Source: Azospirillum sp. B510 (GTDB lineage: Bacteria > Pseudomonadota > Alphaproteobacteria > Azospirillales > Azospirillaceae). From it: a stretch of 64,000 nt of DNA. Position 1 is the first letter of the stretch; every line of letters starts with the position of its first letter. Below the pieces are notes generated by a model. The model was not told the DNA's origin. It did no database searches and worked only from the letters and a program-made list of their open reading frames with translations. This document shows positions 35,115-43,259 of this stretch, piece after piece. The stretch spans positions 62,001 through 126,000 of the forward strand of contig NC_013856.1 of the NCBI RefSeq assembly GCF_000010725.1, written 5' to 3'. The translations under genes were made by a program, and so were the position numbers.

Positions 35115-36629
35115 TCAGTGATAGTAGGAAGGGCCGCGCAGATTGGTGTGCTCGCCGGCACCGGCCGCGTCCGCCGTTGTGGCCGGGGGAGCGGTCAACC
35201 AGCGCTGGACGTAGCGGTAGGATCCGACGTTGGCCTCCAGCGCCGCCTGGCAGGCTTGCTCCAGCCGGCTGGTGCCGTGGGTGGCCGCCAAGCGGATCAG
35301 GCCGATCCCGGCCCGCACCGCCTGTTCGGGGTGATCGGCGCCGGCCAGGATGCGTTCGAACAGCAGCGCGGCGGCCGGGCCGATGGCGGCCAGTTCGGTC
35401 TGGATGGCATCGGGGGTGAAGCGGGCGACGGCCCGGTGGTTGGCGGGGCGATGGGCGTCCAGCGTCACGGTGGCGCCGTCCTGCCGGCGGACATGGCAGG
35501 CCATCCGCTTGCCGCGCAGGAAGACGCTGATCACGCCGGCGGTGCTGTGCACGTCGACCGTCTTGCCGATCAGCGTGTGGGGCACCGAGTAGACGCCGCC
35601 GTCGAGAGCGAGATGATAGTCGGGCGGGACCTTGTGGCGCGCCCAGGTGCCCGGCACGAAGCGGTCCGGCGGCAAGGGGCGCAGGGTCGGCTGCTCCTCG
35701 GCGGCGAACAGGCCGGCGCGCGTGTCCTGCGGCCGGCGGCTCAAGGGAGCGGCATTGAGGGTGGCCAGCTTGTCGCGCAAGGCCGCGTTGGCGGCGTCCA
35801 GCGTGGCGAAGGGCGTATCGCGCAGCGGGGCCAGCACCCGCCGCTCGACCTGCTGCACGCCGTTCTCGGCGCTGGGCTTGTCGCGCGGGCGCCGCACCCG
35901 GGCCGGCAGGACGGCGGTGCGGTAGTGCCGGGCGAGATCGTGATAAGCCGGGTTGATCGCCGGATCGTAGAAGGAGGCGTGGCTGACGCCGACCTTGAGG
36001 TTATCCGGCACCAGCTTGCCCGGCACGCCGCCCAGATGTTCGAACAGCCGGGCGTGGGAGGCCAGCCACTCCTCCGCCTGCTGGGTCCAGGTCGCCTCGG
36101 CATAGACGTAGCCCGAATACGGCAGGCAGGCGACAAACACCTGGGCCTGCCGCGCCTCAGCGCCGAGCCCGACGGTCAGCGTCATCCCAGCGTAATCAAC
36201 CTCGATCGCCGCCCCCGGCCGATGTTCCCGGCGCAGACGCGGCTCGGCATGAGCACCCTGCCATGCCCGGAAATGCTGGACGAATTGGGTGTAGCGATAG
36301 CCGCCGGGATGGACCTCCAGGTATTCCTCCCACAGCAGCCGCAGCGTTACGCCACGGCGGCCGAGTTCCCGGCTGATGTGCCGCCAGTCGGGCACCGGGC
36401 GCGCCGACGTGACCGGAGGCGGGAACAGCCGCTCCTCCAGCTCGACGTCCGTCCAGCCCAGCACATCCGCGTACTGCAGCCCGGAGGCCCGTAGCCGCTC
36501 CAGGTAATCGCGCACGGTGCTGCGCGGCAGCCGGCAGGCATCGGCAATCTGCCGTTGGCTGGCGCCAAACTCATCCCGCAGACGAAGGACTTCTCTGATC
36601 CGCCGCATGTCCGACCTCGCTCGGGGCAT
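35115..36629 (-). CDS. istA: IS21-family transposase IstA
   Basis: A 504-residue transposase from the ATG at 36629, which has AAGGAGG in front; the frame is open to 36704. The N-terminal HTH reads EFGASQRQIADACRLPRSTV. The rve core has its catalytic acids in GAAIEVDYAGMTLTV, VPDNLKVGVSHASF and PSAENGVQQVERR. A C-terminal beta domain (PPDYHLALDGGVYSVPHTLI) follows. It is intact. Confidence 0.93.
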   Translation of the reverse strand: MPRARSDMRRIREVLRLRDEFGASQRQIADACRLPRSTVRDYLERLRASGLQYADVLGWTDVELEERLFPPPVTSARPVPDWRHISRELGRRGVTLRLLWEEYLEVHPGGYRYTQFVQHFRAWQGAHAEPRLRREHRPGAAIEVDYAGMTLTVGLGAEARQAQVFVACLPYSGYVYAEATWTQQAEEWLASHARLFEHLGGVPGKLVPDNLKVGVSHASFYDPAINPAYHDLARHYRTAVLPARVRRPRDKPSAENGVQQVERRVLAPLRDTPFATLDAANAALRDKLATLNAAPLSRRPQDTRAGLFAAEEQPTLRPLPPDRFVPGTWARHKVPPDYHLALDGGVYSVPHTLIGKTVDVHSTAGVISVFLRGKRMACHVRRQDGATVTLDAHRPANHRAVARFTPDAIQTELAAIGPAAALLFERILAGADHPEQAVRAGIGLIRLAATHGTSRLEQACQAALEANVGSYRYVQRWLTAPPATTADAAGAGEHTNLRGPSYYH

Positions 36630-37337
36630 CCCGATCCTCCTTGGCCTGTGCCGTGGAAAGATCATGGGGATGCCAAAGGCTGGTTCGGACCCCGATACCA
36701 CCACTCCTACGGGTGGGCGAATTCACCGAAACGGCTGGGCGCTTTCACCGTTCTGCCCGGGCGCTTTCCGCCGTTCCCGCTGGGTGCTTTCCGCCGAAAT
36801 ATGCACAAGCCGTCCAGCGCCAGGATGACGCGGCCCTGCGCAGCCACCGCCGCCCGGTTTGGCGCATCCAGGACGGTGGCAACCAGTTCATCGTAACGGT
36901 CGAGCAGATTGGTGACGCTACGCTCGCTGATCAGCAGCCCGCGCTCGCGCAGGGTGACGTGGATCTCCGGCACGCTGCGATGCTCGCGATGGCGCAAGGA
37001 CCCGATCAGCGCAATCACGTCAAGCCCGAACTCATGATGCGGCAGAGTGAGTTGCCCTTCCGCCTCCGGCCGATAGGCTCGGTGGTGGCGGGCGCACGCC
37101 GGGTTCTCGCACCATTGGATCTTCAGCCGAAGCCGCTCAAACCCGCTCAGCGTCAGCACTGTTCGGCGGTTCTCATAGCGGATGCGCATCCGCAATCCGC
37201 ACTCCGGACAATCCTGACATTCCGGCACCAAGACACGTTCCGAACCTTGGCGAACCCGACAGACGCGCCGCGCCATAACTCCCTCCAGAGCAATCGCCTC
37301 TCGAAGGTTCAACAGCCAGCAACGCTTGCCGTCCTAG

Positions 37338-37540
37338 TTTTTTTGAGCGTGAGGTTCTGGGCTTTGAGAAAGCGCCACACCGTGCCGATGCTGACGCTCA
37401 CGCCATGACGGGTGCTCAGTTCGGTGCGGATCTCCTCCAGCGTCAGGTCGGGTTGGTGGGCGAGCAGCGTCAGAACCGCCTCACGGTGATCGCCCAGACG
37501 CGAGCGGTGGTCCCCACCCATCGGCCGTGCCTGGGCATGC
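37338..37540 (-). pseudogene. IS630-family transposase fragment (right of element G)
   Basis: Minus-strand codons read ARPMGGDHRSRLGDHREAVL, PDLTLEEIRTELSTRHGVSV then GTVWRFLKAQNLTLKKT, the middle of an IS630 N-terminal domain, and stop at the edge of G. The first 45-50 residues are lost where the 37541 fragment begins. It is not the missing half of the fragment at 32724: both are N-terminal pieces pointing at G. Confidence 0.75.
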
Positions 37541-37585
37541 CCGGAACGTGTCAACGACTGTGAGACAGCCGGAGTTATGAATTAG
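37541..37585 (-). mobile_element. Terminal fragment of a second copy of IS3-family element E
   Basis: A 44-bp stretch is identical to the reverse complement of 27033-27076, the right end of E plus 8 bp beyond its putative terminus. It is cut at ATTAG, where an IS701-family element begins. This shows that a second copy of E once lay here. Confidence 0.75.
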
Positions 37586-38970
37586 TACTACAGCCGGTCG
37601 CGAAAGACGGAATATGCGGCCGGGCGGCCTGTTGAGCTTGGAACCGACTGGAGGGTCCGAGCATGACCGAGATGACGGAAGCGGCGGAATGGTCCGATGC
37701 CCTGGAAGGGCTGGTCGGCGGATTGAGGTCCTTCTACAGCGCGGCCGGTCGCCAACGGGCTCTGCGTTACGTGAGAGGTCTTTTGGCGCCGCTGGATCGC
37801 AAGAATGGCTGGCAGTTGGCCGAAGCCGCCGGGGATTGCTCGCCGGCGGCGATGCAGGATTTCCTGGCCCGGACCCGTTGGGATGCCGACGCCGTCCGCG
37901 ACGACCTCCAGGCCTATGTCATCGAACGGTTGAGCGACGATGAGGCCGTGCTGGTCCTCGATGAAACCGGCTTCGTCAAGAAGGGCACCCGCTCGGTCGG
38001 GGTGAAGCGGCAGTATTCCGGCACCGCCGGACGTATCGAAAACTGCCAGATCGGCGTCTTCCTCGGCTACGCCAGCCGACGCGGCCGGGTGCTGGTCGAC
38101 CGCGCTCTCTATCTGCCCGAGGACTGGGCTGGCAACGACGAACGCCGACGGATGGCCGGCGTCCCCAACGCCGTCGGCTTCGCCACCAAGCCGAAACTGG
38201 GGCGGGCGATGCTGGAGCGCGCCGTGGCAGCCGGCCTGCCCTGCCGCTGGGTGACCGCCGACTCCGTCTACGGCGGGGACTACGCGCTGCGGCTATGGCT
38301 GGAGCGCCAACCGCTGGGCTACGTGCTGGCGATCACCAGCAAACAGCGCGCGCCCATGGGCTTCGATACGGTCAAGGAGCGGACGACCGGCTTCACCGCC
38401 ACCGACTGGCAGCGGTTGAGTGCTGGCGACGGAGCCAAGGGGCCACGCCTCTACGACTGGGCGCACAAAACCTACGCTTCCCTGCGCGAGGGCTGGTGCC
38501 GCGGTCTGCTGGTGCGCCGCTCCATCGCCGAGCCGGACAAACTCACCTACTATCTGACCTTCGCCCCGGAAGGCACGCCGGTCGCCACATTGGTCCGGGT
38601 CGCCGGGTCGCGCTGGACCATCGAGTCCTGCTTCGAGGCGGCGAAGGGCGAGGTCGGGCTCGACCAGTACGAGGTGCGCTCGTGGACCGGCTGGCACCGC
38701 CACGTCACCTTGGCCATGCTGGCCCTGGCCTTTCTCACCGTCGTGCGCACGGCGGCCATCGGGGGGAGAGGATCAACTCGACCTGTCCGCCGATCTTCTG
38801 CCCTTGACCGTGCCCGAGATCCGCACCCTCCTGGTCGCCTTGATCGGCCGGCCCCCCGCGCCACCCACCGCCATTATCGATTGGTCCATCTGGCGAAGAC
38901 GCCACCAACAGCGAGCACGGCGCTCCCATTGGAAACGACGCACCCAAACCGATAAGGACCGGCTGTAGTA
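37586..38970 (+). mobile_element. IS701-family element 'I' (1385 bp)
   Basis: Inverted ends are TACTACAGCCGGTC at 37586 and its complement ending at 38970. The flanks are TTAG (left) and CTAG (right); both fit the YTAR target rule of IS701, but they are not identical, so the two flanks have been recombined. The left flank is in the E-copy fragment. Confidence 0.8.
37663..38968 (+). pseudogene. IS701-family transposase with a G6-run frameshift near the C-terminus
   Basis: It starts MTEMTEAAEWSDALEGLVGG. The DDE core is visible: EAVLVLDETGFVKKGTRSVG, CRWVTADSVYGGDYALRLWL, and the final Glu in GSRWTIESCFEAAKGEVGLD. At 38761-38766 a run of six G shifts the frame; the zero frame ends at 38955 with a random tail, whereas the native tail (EDQLDLSADLLPLTVPEIRT to TQTDKDRL and stop) is in another frame and closes at 38968. 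Only the C-terminal 70 residues are affected, so the lesion may be recent or a sequencing ambiguity. Confidence 0.75.
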
Positions 38971-38974
38971 CTAG

Positions 38975-39819
38975 GGCCTGTTGACATTCGCGTTGAGAAG
39001 GGGCTTCCTGTGGTCACAGAAATTTGATTCAAGGCTACCAAAAGGGAGGTGGCCTTGGATCGGATTGTATTGCGAGATGATCAGTGGGAGCGGATAGCGC
39101 CGCTTCTTCCCGGCAAAGTGGGTGACCCTGGCCGCTCGGCAGCGGACAATCGCCTGTTTTTGGAGGCGGTCCTGTGGATCGTCCGCGTTGGAGCGCCCTG
39201 GCGGGACTTGCCCGCAGCGTTCGGCAATTGGAACTCGGTGTTCCAGCGCTATCGCCGATGGGCCAAGGCCGGTGTCTTCGACGAGGTCTTCGCCGCTTTA
39301 TCGAGCGACGCGGACTTCGAGTACGCGATCATTGATGGCACGATTGTCCGGGTGCATCAGCACGGTACCGGCGCAAGGGGGGGACTCAGGCTCAGGCCAT
39401 CGGTCGCTCTCGTGGCGGGCTGACGACCAAGATCCTGGCCGTCGTCGATGCGTTGGGGAACCTTGGGCGCTTCATCCTGCTGCCGGGCCAGCGACATGAC
39501 AGCGTCGGCGTCGAACCGGTGCTGGACGGCATCGAATTCTCCGCCTTGCTGGCTGACAAAGCCTTCGACAGCAACGCCATCCGTATCTTGATCGCCGAGC
39601 GAGGCGCGGTCGCCGTCATTCCGTCCAAGGCCAACCGATCTCCCCCGATTCCCCACGACGCCGAGATGTACAAATGGCGCCATCTGGTCGAGAACTTCTT
39701 CTGCAAAATCAAAGAATTCCGACGCATCGCCACACGATACGACAAAACTGATACAAGCTTCGCCGCTGCCATTAACCTCGTCGCTACCGTCTTGGTAACA
39801 CGATGAATGTCAACAGGCC
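38975..39819 (+). mobile_element. IS5-family (IS427 group) element 'J' (845 bp, CTAG duplication)
   Basis: Inverted ends are GGCCTGTTGACATTC at both sides. CTAG flanks it at 38971-38974 and 39820-39823. It is inserted exactly at the CTAG between the two IS701-family elements. It encodes a transposase in two overlapping frames. Confidence 0.9.
39049..39806 (+). CDS. IS427-group transposase encoded by two frames with a -1 switch at G7
   Basis: Frame 1 (39049-39423) starts MALDRIVLRDDQWERIAPLL and carries the first acid in YAIIDGTIVRVHQHG. Frame 2 continues through 39806 with KGGTQAQAIGRSRGGLTTKI, the second acid in SALLADKAFDSNAIRIL and the last in WRHLVENFFCKIKEFRRIAT. The switch is a -1 slip in the G7 run at 39377-39383. 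Two-frame transposases joined by -1 frameshifting are normal in the IS427 group, so this element looks functional. Confidence 0.85.
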
Positions 39820-39823
39820 CTAG

Positions 39824-41325
39824 TTCTACTATGTCGTAAAGTTCGTAATTGATGGCAGCATGGACATCGCTGAAGGGTCCTGGCGAGCATTCTGGCGATT
39901 GCGATGCGCAGGGTGGCGATGGACGTCGGGATGTGTCGCTCAGGGCGGGGCGGCGGCCCCGCGGGGTCGGAAGCTTTCGGGAAGGTCAGGAGCTTGGAGG
40001 CGCCCGGAGGGAGGTGGTCCTGAGGGGGGAATCGCCGCCCGTTCCCTGATCAGGAATCCGTAGGCGGCGATGCACAGCGTCGCGTGATGGTGGAAGCCGC
40101 GCCAGCCCCGGCCCTCATAATGGCCAAGGCCGAGCTCCTGCTTGAGTTCGAGGTAATCGCGTTCGATGCGCCACCGCAACTTGGCGGTCTCCACCAAGGC
40201 GTCGAGCGATATTGTCTCCGGCAGCGTCGACAACCAGTACTTGGTCGGCTTCTCTTCATCCTCGGGCCATTCGATCAGCAGCCACTCCTTCGGGCGACGC
40301 ACCGCCCGCTCCTCGTCGCGGTGCGCGGCGTGAACGCGAACGGCGGCGAAACGGGAGGCCAGCGGCGCGTTCGTGCCTTCCCGCCAGGTAACGGAGCGCC
40401 AAGCCTCCGGCGCCAACCCTTCGGCCAGAGCCTTTACCGAGATCGGTTCATGTCCAGGGGCGCGGCGCAGGAGCTTCGGCGGCCGCCCCTTGCCGCTCCA
40501 CGGTTTGGGCGGCAGTGGTTCCACACCGGGCGGCCAGACGGTCAGCGAGGACTGGACTCCGGCGATGTAAGTCAGCCCAAGCACGGTCACGCCTTCGCGC
40601 AGGGCGGTGTCGTTGCCGTAGCCCGCGTCCATCAGGACCACGCCCGGCGGCAGACCCGCCGCCATGGCCGTGCGGATCTGGTCCAGCGCGATGGCCGGCT
40701 TGGTCTGGAAGAGGACCCCGTCCGGGACGCCGGTCTGCGCCCGGCGCTCCACGTCGCCGGCCCATGTCTCCGGCAGGTAAAGCCGGAAGGCGACGGGAAG
40801 GCTGGCGTGGTCGGTTGCCAGCGACAGCGAAACGGCGACTTGGCAATTGTCCTGCTTGCCGATTTGGCCGCAGTACTGGCGCGTCACGCCAACGGAATGG
40901 CGCCCCTTCTTCGGCATGCCGGTGTCGTCGATGATCCAGGCGCGGATCGGGCCGCGTTCCAACAGCGCCGGCAAAACCAGATCGCGCACCCCGGCCAGCA
41001 CAGCCGCATCCTCCCAGGCCGCCTTGGCAACAAAATGGTGCAAGGACTGATGGGCGGCGCCGACACGTCCCGGCTCCACCCGCGCGGCCATCGGCTCGAC
41101 ACTCTTGCGGTCGCCTGGAAGGATCAATCCGGTGCAATAGGCACGAAACGGCGCCGCGCGATCAGCGTGACCCAAAGCCGGAGACAGGCCCTCGACATAC
41201 GCCGCGAACCGTGATTCGATGCCGCCTGCGGTGCCAAGGGGATCCATACCGCCTCTCTGAACGAAGCATGAATCCTCTTACTACAACGAACCGCTGTCCC
41301 ATTCCAGCTTTATGACACAGTAGAA
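39824..41325 (-). mobile_element. IS701-family element 'K' (1502 bp)
   Basis: The ends are TTCTACTATGTCGTAAAG (left) and TTCTACTGTGTCATAAAG (right, read inward). The flanks are CTAG (left, shared with element J) and TTAA (right), both YTAR sites. The right edge lies 77 bp from iolB, so the inositol cluster escaped insertion by a small margin. Confidence 0.82.
39940..41247 (-). CDS. IS701-family transposase of element K, intact
   Basis: A 435-residue protein starting MDPLGTAGGIESRFAAYVEG. The family motifs are RAWIIDDTGMPKKGRHSVGV, PPGVVLMDAGYGNDTALREG, and the final Glu in AKLRWRIERDYLELKQELGL with GHYEGRGWRGFHHHATL after it. It is only distantly similar to the transposase of element I. Confidence 0.88.
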   Translation of the reverse strand: MDPLGTAGGIESRFAAYVEGLSPALGHADRAAPFRAYCTGLILPGDRKSVEPMAARVEPGRVGAAHQSLHHFVAKAAWEDAAVLAGVRDLVLPALLERGPIRAWIIDDTGMPKKGRHSVGVTRQYCGQIGKQDNCQVAVSLSLATDHASLPVAFRLYLPETWAGDVERRAQTGVPDGVLFQTKPAIALDQIRTAMAAGLPPGVVLMDAGYGNDTALREGVTVLGLTYIAGVQSSLTVWPPGVEPLPPKPWSGKGRPPKLLRRAPGHEPISVKALAEGLAPEAWRSVTWREGTNAPLASRFAAVRVHAAHRDEERAVRRPKEWLLIEWPEDEEKPTKYWLSTLPETISLDALVETAKLRWRIERDYLELKQELGLGHYEGRGWRGFHHHATLCIAAYGFLIRERAAIPPSGPPPSGRLQAPDLPESFRPRGAAAPP

Positions 41326-41350
41326 TTAAGTCGTGATAACCAGCTTTTCC

Positions 41351-41384
41351 GGAGGCCGCGATTCCTGAAGGATGCGTGGCCTCC
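41351..41384 (-). terminator. Hairpin at the end of the inositol cluster
   Basis: GGAGGCCGCG...GCGTGGCCTCC forms a stem of up to 15 bp (one G-T pair, two mismatches) with a TGAA loop. It begins 18 bp after the iolB stop in the direction of transcription. No T-run follows. It probably ends the iol transcript. Confidence 0.5.
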
Positions 41385-41401
41385 GACGAAGCCGGCAACG
41401 G

Positions 41402-42205
41402 TCACCCCAGAAGCCAGCGATGCTCCGGCGCGGTATTGAAATGCCAGGCCCGGCGCGGGCCGGCCATCACGTTCAGGTAATAGCCGGTGTAGCCGTGGGC
41501 GGCGCCAACCGGATGATAGCCCCGAGGAACCATGACCAGATCGCCGTCCTCGACCGCCATCGCCTCGTCGAGCGAGCGGTCGTCGGTGTAGACTCGCTGG
41601 AAGGCAAAGCCCTGCGGTGGATCGAGACGGTGATAGTAGGTCTCCTCCAACTGGGTTTCCGAGGAGCCCGAATCGACGTCGTGCTTGTGCGGCGGATAGC
41701 TCGACCAATGGCCGGGCGGTGTGATGACCTCGACCACCAACAGGCTGTCCGCCGGTTCCTGGTCCGGCAGAATATCGAAAACGTGCCGGGTGTTGGCGCC
41801 CTTGCCACGGACTGAGGCGCGGACGTCCTCCGGCCGGATCAGCCGGACCGGATGTCCGCCGTCACCTCCCGGCGCGCTGCATACCGCCAGTTCGAGCGGA
41901 GTCGTCGCCGTCACGCTCCAGTCCTCGCCTTGCGGCACATAGATCGAATAAGGCCGCTTGTCTTCAAAGGGACTCATCCGGTCGCCGATCTCGGGCCAGC
42001 TTTCCCGGCCGGCGGTCGCACTGCCGCGGCCGGCGACGAGAACCAGACAGACCTCGCGGCCGCCGGTTCCTCCGCGCGCCGTCTGGCCGGGGCGCAGCCG
42101 GTAAAGGTCGAAGCCGACATGCGTCCAGCCGGCGGAGTCCGGGGTCACATGATGAACCCGCCCCGTCGTGTCGGGCGAGTGGTTGCGCAGCAACAGTTTG
42201 CTCAT
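41402..42205 (-). CDS. iolB: 5-deoxy-glucuronate isomerase
   Basis: A 267-residue protein of the KduI/IolB cupin family, starting MSKLLLRNHSPDTTGRVHHV at 42205 (the frame is open to 42235). The metal-site region is in ITPPGHWSSYPPHKHD followed by ETQLEETYYHRLDPPQGFAF, and the late cupin motif is VMVPRGYHPVGAAHGYTGYY. It converts 5-deoxy-D-glucuronate to 5-dehydro-2-deoxy-D-gluconate, the substrate of IolC. It is the last gene of the minus-strand inositol cluster. Confidence 0.93.
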   Translation of the reverse strand: MSKLLLRNHSPDTTGRVHHVTPDSAGWTHVGFDLYRLRPGQTARGGTGGREVCLVLVAGRGSATAGRESWPEIGDRMSPFEDKRPYSIYVPQGEDWSVTATTPLELAVCSAPGGDGGHPVRLIRPEDVRASVRGKGANTRHVFDILPDQEPADSLLVVEVITPPGHWSSYPPHKHDVDSGSSETQLEETYYHRLDPPQGFAFQRVYTDDRSLDEAMAVEDGDLVMVPRGYHPVGAAHGYTGYYLNVMAGPRRAWHFNTAPEHRWLLG

Positions 42206-42275
42206 GGCAGGATCCTGTTTTTCTGTGAAAGGCATGGACGTTTCAATCGTCGGGGACGGGAGGAGCGCATTCCGG

Positions 42276-43118
42276 TCACCGTCCGGGCTTGTCGCGGTCC
42301 AGACGCTGGCCCAGGGCGACGATCAGCCCGACCGCCAGACACATGGTCGCGGTCAGGGATCGGAAGCCTTTGACCTGGGCATCCTCGACCTTCAGCGTCA
42401 CCCCGGCCAGCGGAGCAATCGGACTAAGCGTTCCATCGGTGATGCCCACCACCGGCACGCCGTTTCCGGCGGCCAGCCGGCAGACCTCGACGGTATCGTC
42501 GGAGTAGGGTTTGAAACTGACGGCAACCAGCAGGTCGCGGTCGCCGATCGCTTGCACCTGCTGGCGCAGCATTCCGCCCAGCCCGTCCAGCAGGATGGTC
42601 CGCCGCCCAAGCCGTCCGAGCGCGTACCCCAGATAGGCAGCGACCGGAAAGGAGCGGCGCTGCCCCATCACATAGATGTGGTCAGCCTGTTCCATCCGAT
42701 CGATGGCCTGGTCCAGAGCCGCGGGATCGATCTCCCGCCGCAGTTCCTCCAGCGCCTGGGCGCCGGCATTGATGAAATGCTCCAGCACGCGCGATGAATC
42801 GGAGAGACCACCGCCATCCGACAAAGCGCGGATCCGGTCCTTGTAGTTGAGTTGGTTGTCGGTCAGGCGGGTACGGAAGACGCGCTGCATCTCCGTGAAT
42901 CCGTCGAACCCCAGCGTTTTGGAAAAGCGGATCAGGGCCGATGGCTGGACGCCCGCCCGTTCCGCAATCTGAGCCACGGTTTCCAGCGCCATGTCGTTGG
43001 GGTTCGACAGGGCATACTCCGCGATCTGGCGCAGGCGCGGACTGAGGCTGTTCTGCCGTTGGGCGATGGCGGCCTGGAGAGCGGTGAAGCTCGTCGGCGC
43101 GTCGGTGTTTGGCTCCAT
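42276..43118 (-). CDS. iolR: RpiR-family transcriptional regulator of inositol genes
   Basis: A 280-residue protein starting MEPNTDAPTSFTALQAAIAQ (43118). The N-terminal HTH_6 domain includes LSPRLRQIAEYALSNPNDMA, LETVAQIAERAGVQPSALIR and FSKTLGFDGFTEMQRVF. The C-terminal SIS sugar-phosphate-binding domain includes HIYVMGQRRSFPVAAYLGYA and LVAVSFKPYSDDTVEVCRLA. In rhizobia the RpiR-type IolR represses iol genes and is relieved by an inositol metabolite. Boxes of the matching form occur upstream of iolC and of this gene. Confidence 0.88.
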   Translation of the reverse strand: MEPNTDAPTSFTALQAAIAQRQNSLSPRLRQIAEYALSNPNDMALETVAQIAERAGVQPSALIRFSKTLGFDGFTEMQRVFRTRLTDNQLNYKDRIRALSDGGGLSDSSRVLEHFINAGAQALEELRREIDPAALDQAIDRMEQADHIYVMGQRRSFPVAAYLGYALGRLGRRTILLDGLGGMLRQQVQAIGDRDLLVAVSFKPYSDDTVEVCRLAAGNGVPVVGITDGTLSPIAPLAGVTLKVEDAQVKGFRSLTATMCLAVGLIVALGQRLDRDKPGR

Positions 43119-43167
43119 GGGGCGGGACCGGCCTGTCGATGGGGCGCGCGGCGGCGCGGATACGTTT

Positions 43168-43202
43168 AGAATAAATGTTCCCACCGGTGGAACCAAGCTT
43201 CG
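43168..43202 (-). promoter_or_regulatory. Two near-match IolR boxes in front of iolR
   Basis: AGAATAAATGTTCC (43168-43181) and GGAACCAAGCTTCG (43189-43202) each differ at one position from GGAA-N6-TTCC. Their inner halves form GTTCC-CACCGGT-GGAAC. They lie 50-84 bp upstream of the iolR start, suggesting autoregulation. Confidence 0.5.
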
Positions 43203-43259
43203 CGCGCGAGTGACGCGCCGTGAACGGGTTCGACACAATAGACGATGGGAAACAAGGAA

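Larger units (their letters stand above)
34197..36805 (-). mobile_element. IS21-family element in G (2609 bp, 6-bp duplication)
   Basis: The ends are TGCGTATTTCGGCGAATTCG (left) and TGCATATTTCGGCGGAAAGC (right, read inward). CAAGCC flanks it at 34191-34196 and 36806-36811. The subterminal regions contain repeated units of the type TTTCGG-n-GAAAGCGCCCA, the multiple transposase-binding sites known for IS21. It carries istA and istB, both intact. Confidence 0.93.
33073..37276 (-). pseudogene. Transposase of element G, split by IS21, with a frame switch at an A5G6 run
   Basis: The front part (37276, GGAGGGAG before the ATG, to about 36806) starts MARRVCRVRQGSERVLVPEC, has a Cys-rich finger (CQDCPECGLRMRI, ENPACARHH) and ends VILALDGL. 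The back part (from 34196) continues QPDVGHEVLWVIRDCLSGRV, with GVVSDGQHSIRRAVAEALPG and LCQFHYLREAARPLFEADRH, and ends VLEDRACQQRLPS. The join is in frame when IS21 and one GGCTTG are removed. At 33681-33700 the frame shifts -1 over AAAAAGGGGGGC: the zero frame stops after VKKKGG, while the -1 frame continues GGLSKPLRRLRDLLRQGLER. This could be programmed frameshifting or a mutation. Confidence 0.75.
33073..37337 (-). mobile_element. Unclassified DDE element 'G' with 23-bp perfect inverted ends, carrying an IS21 (4265 bp with insert)
   Basis: The terminal repeats are perfect over 23 bp: positions 33073-33095 and the reverse complement of 37315-37337, beginning CTAGGACGGCAAGCGTTGCT. Without the IS21 and one target copy the element is 1650 bp with a single transposase. 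The end repeat contains the transposase stop codon. Both ends abut A-tracts in IS630 fragments. I cannot name the family with certainty; an ISNCY-type label is likely. Confidence 0.8.
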
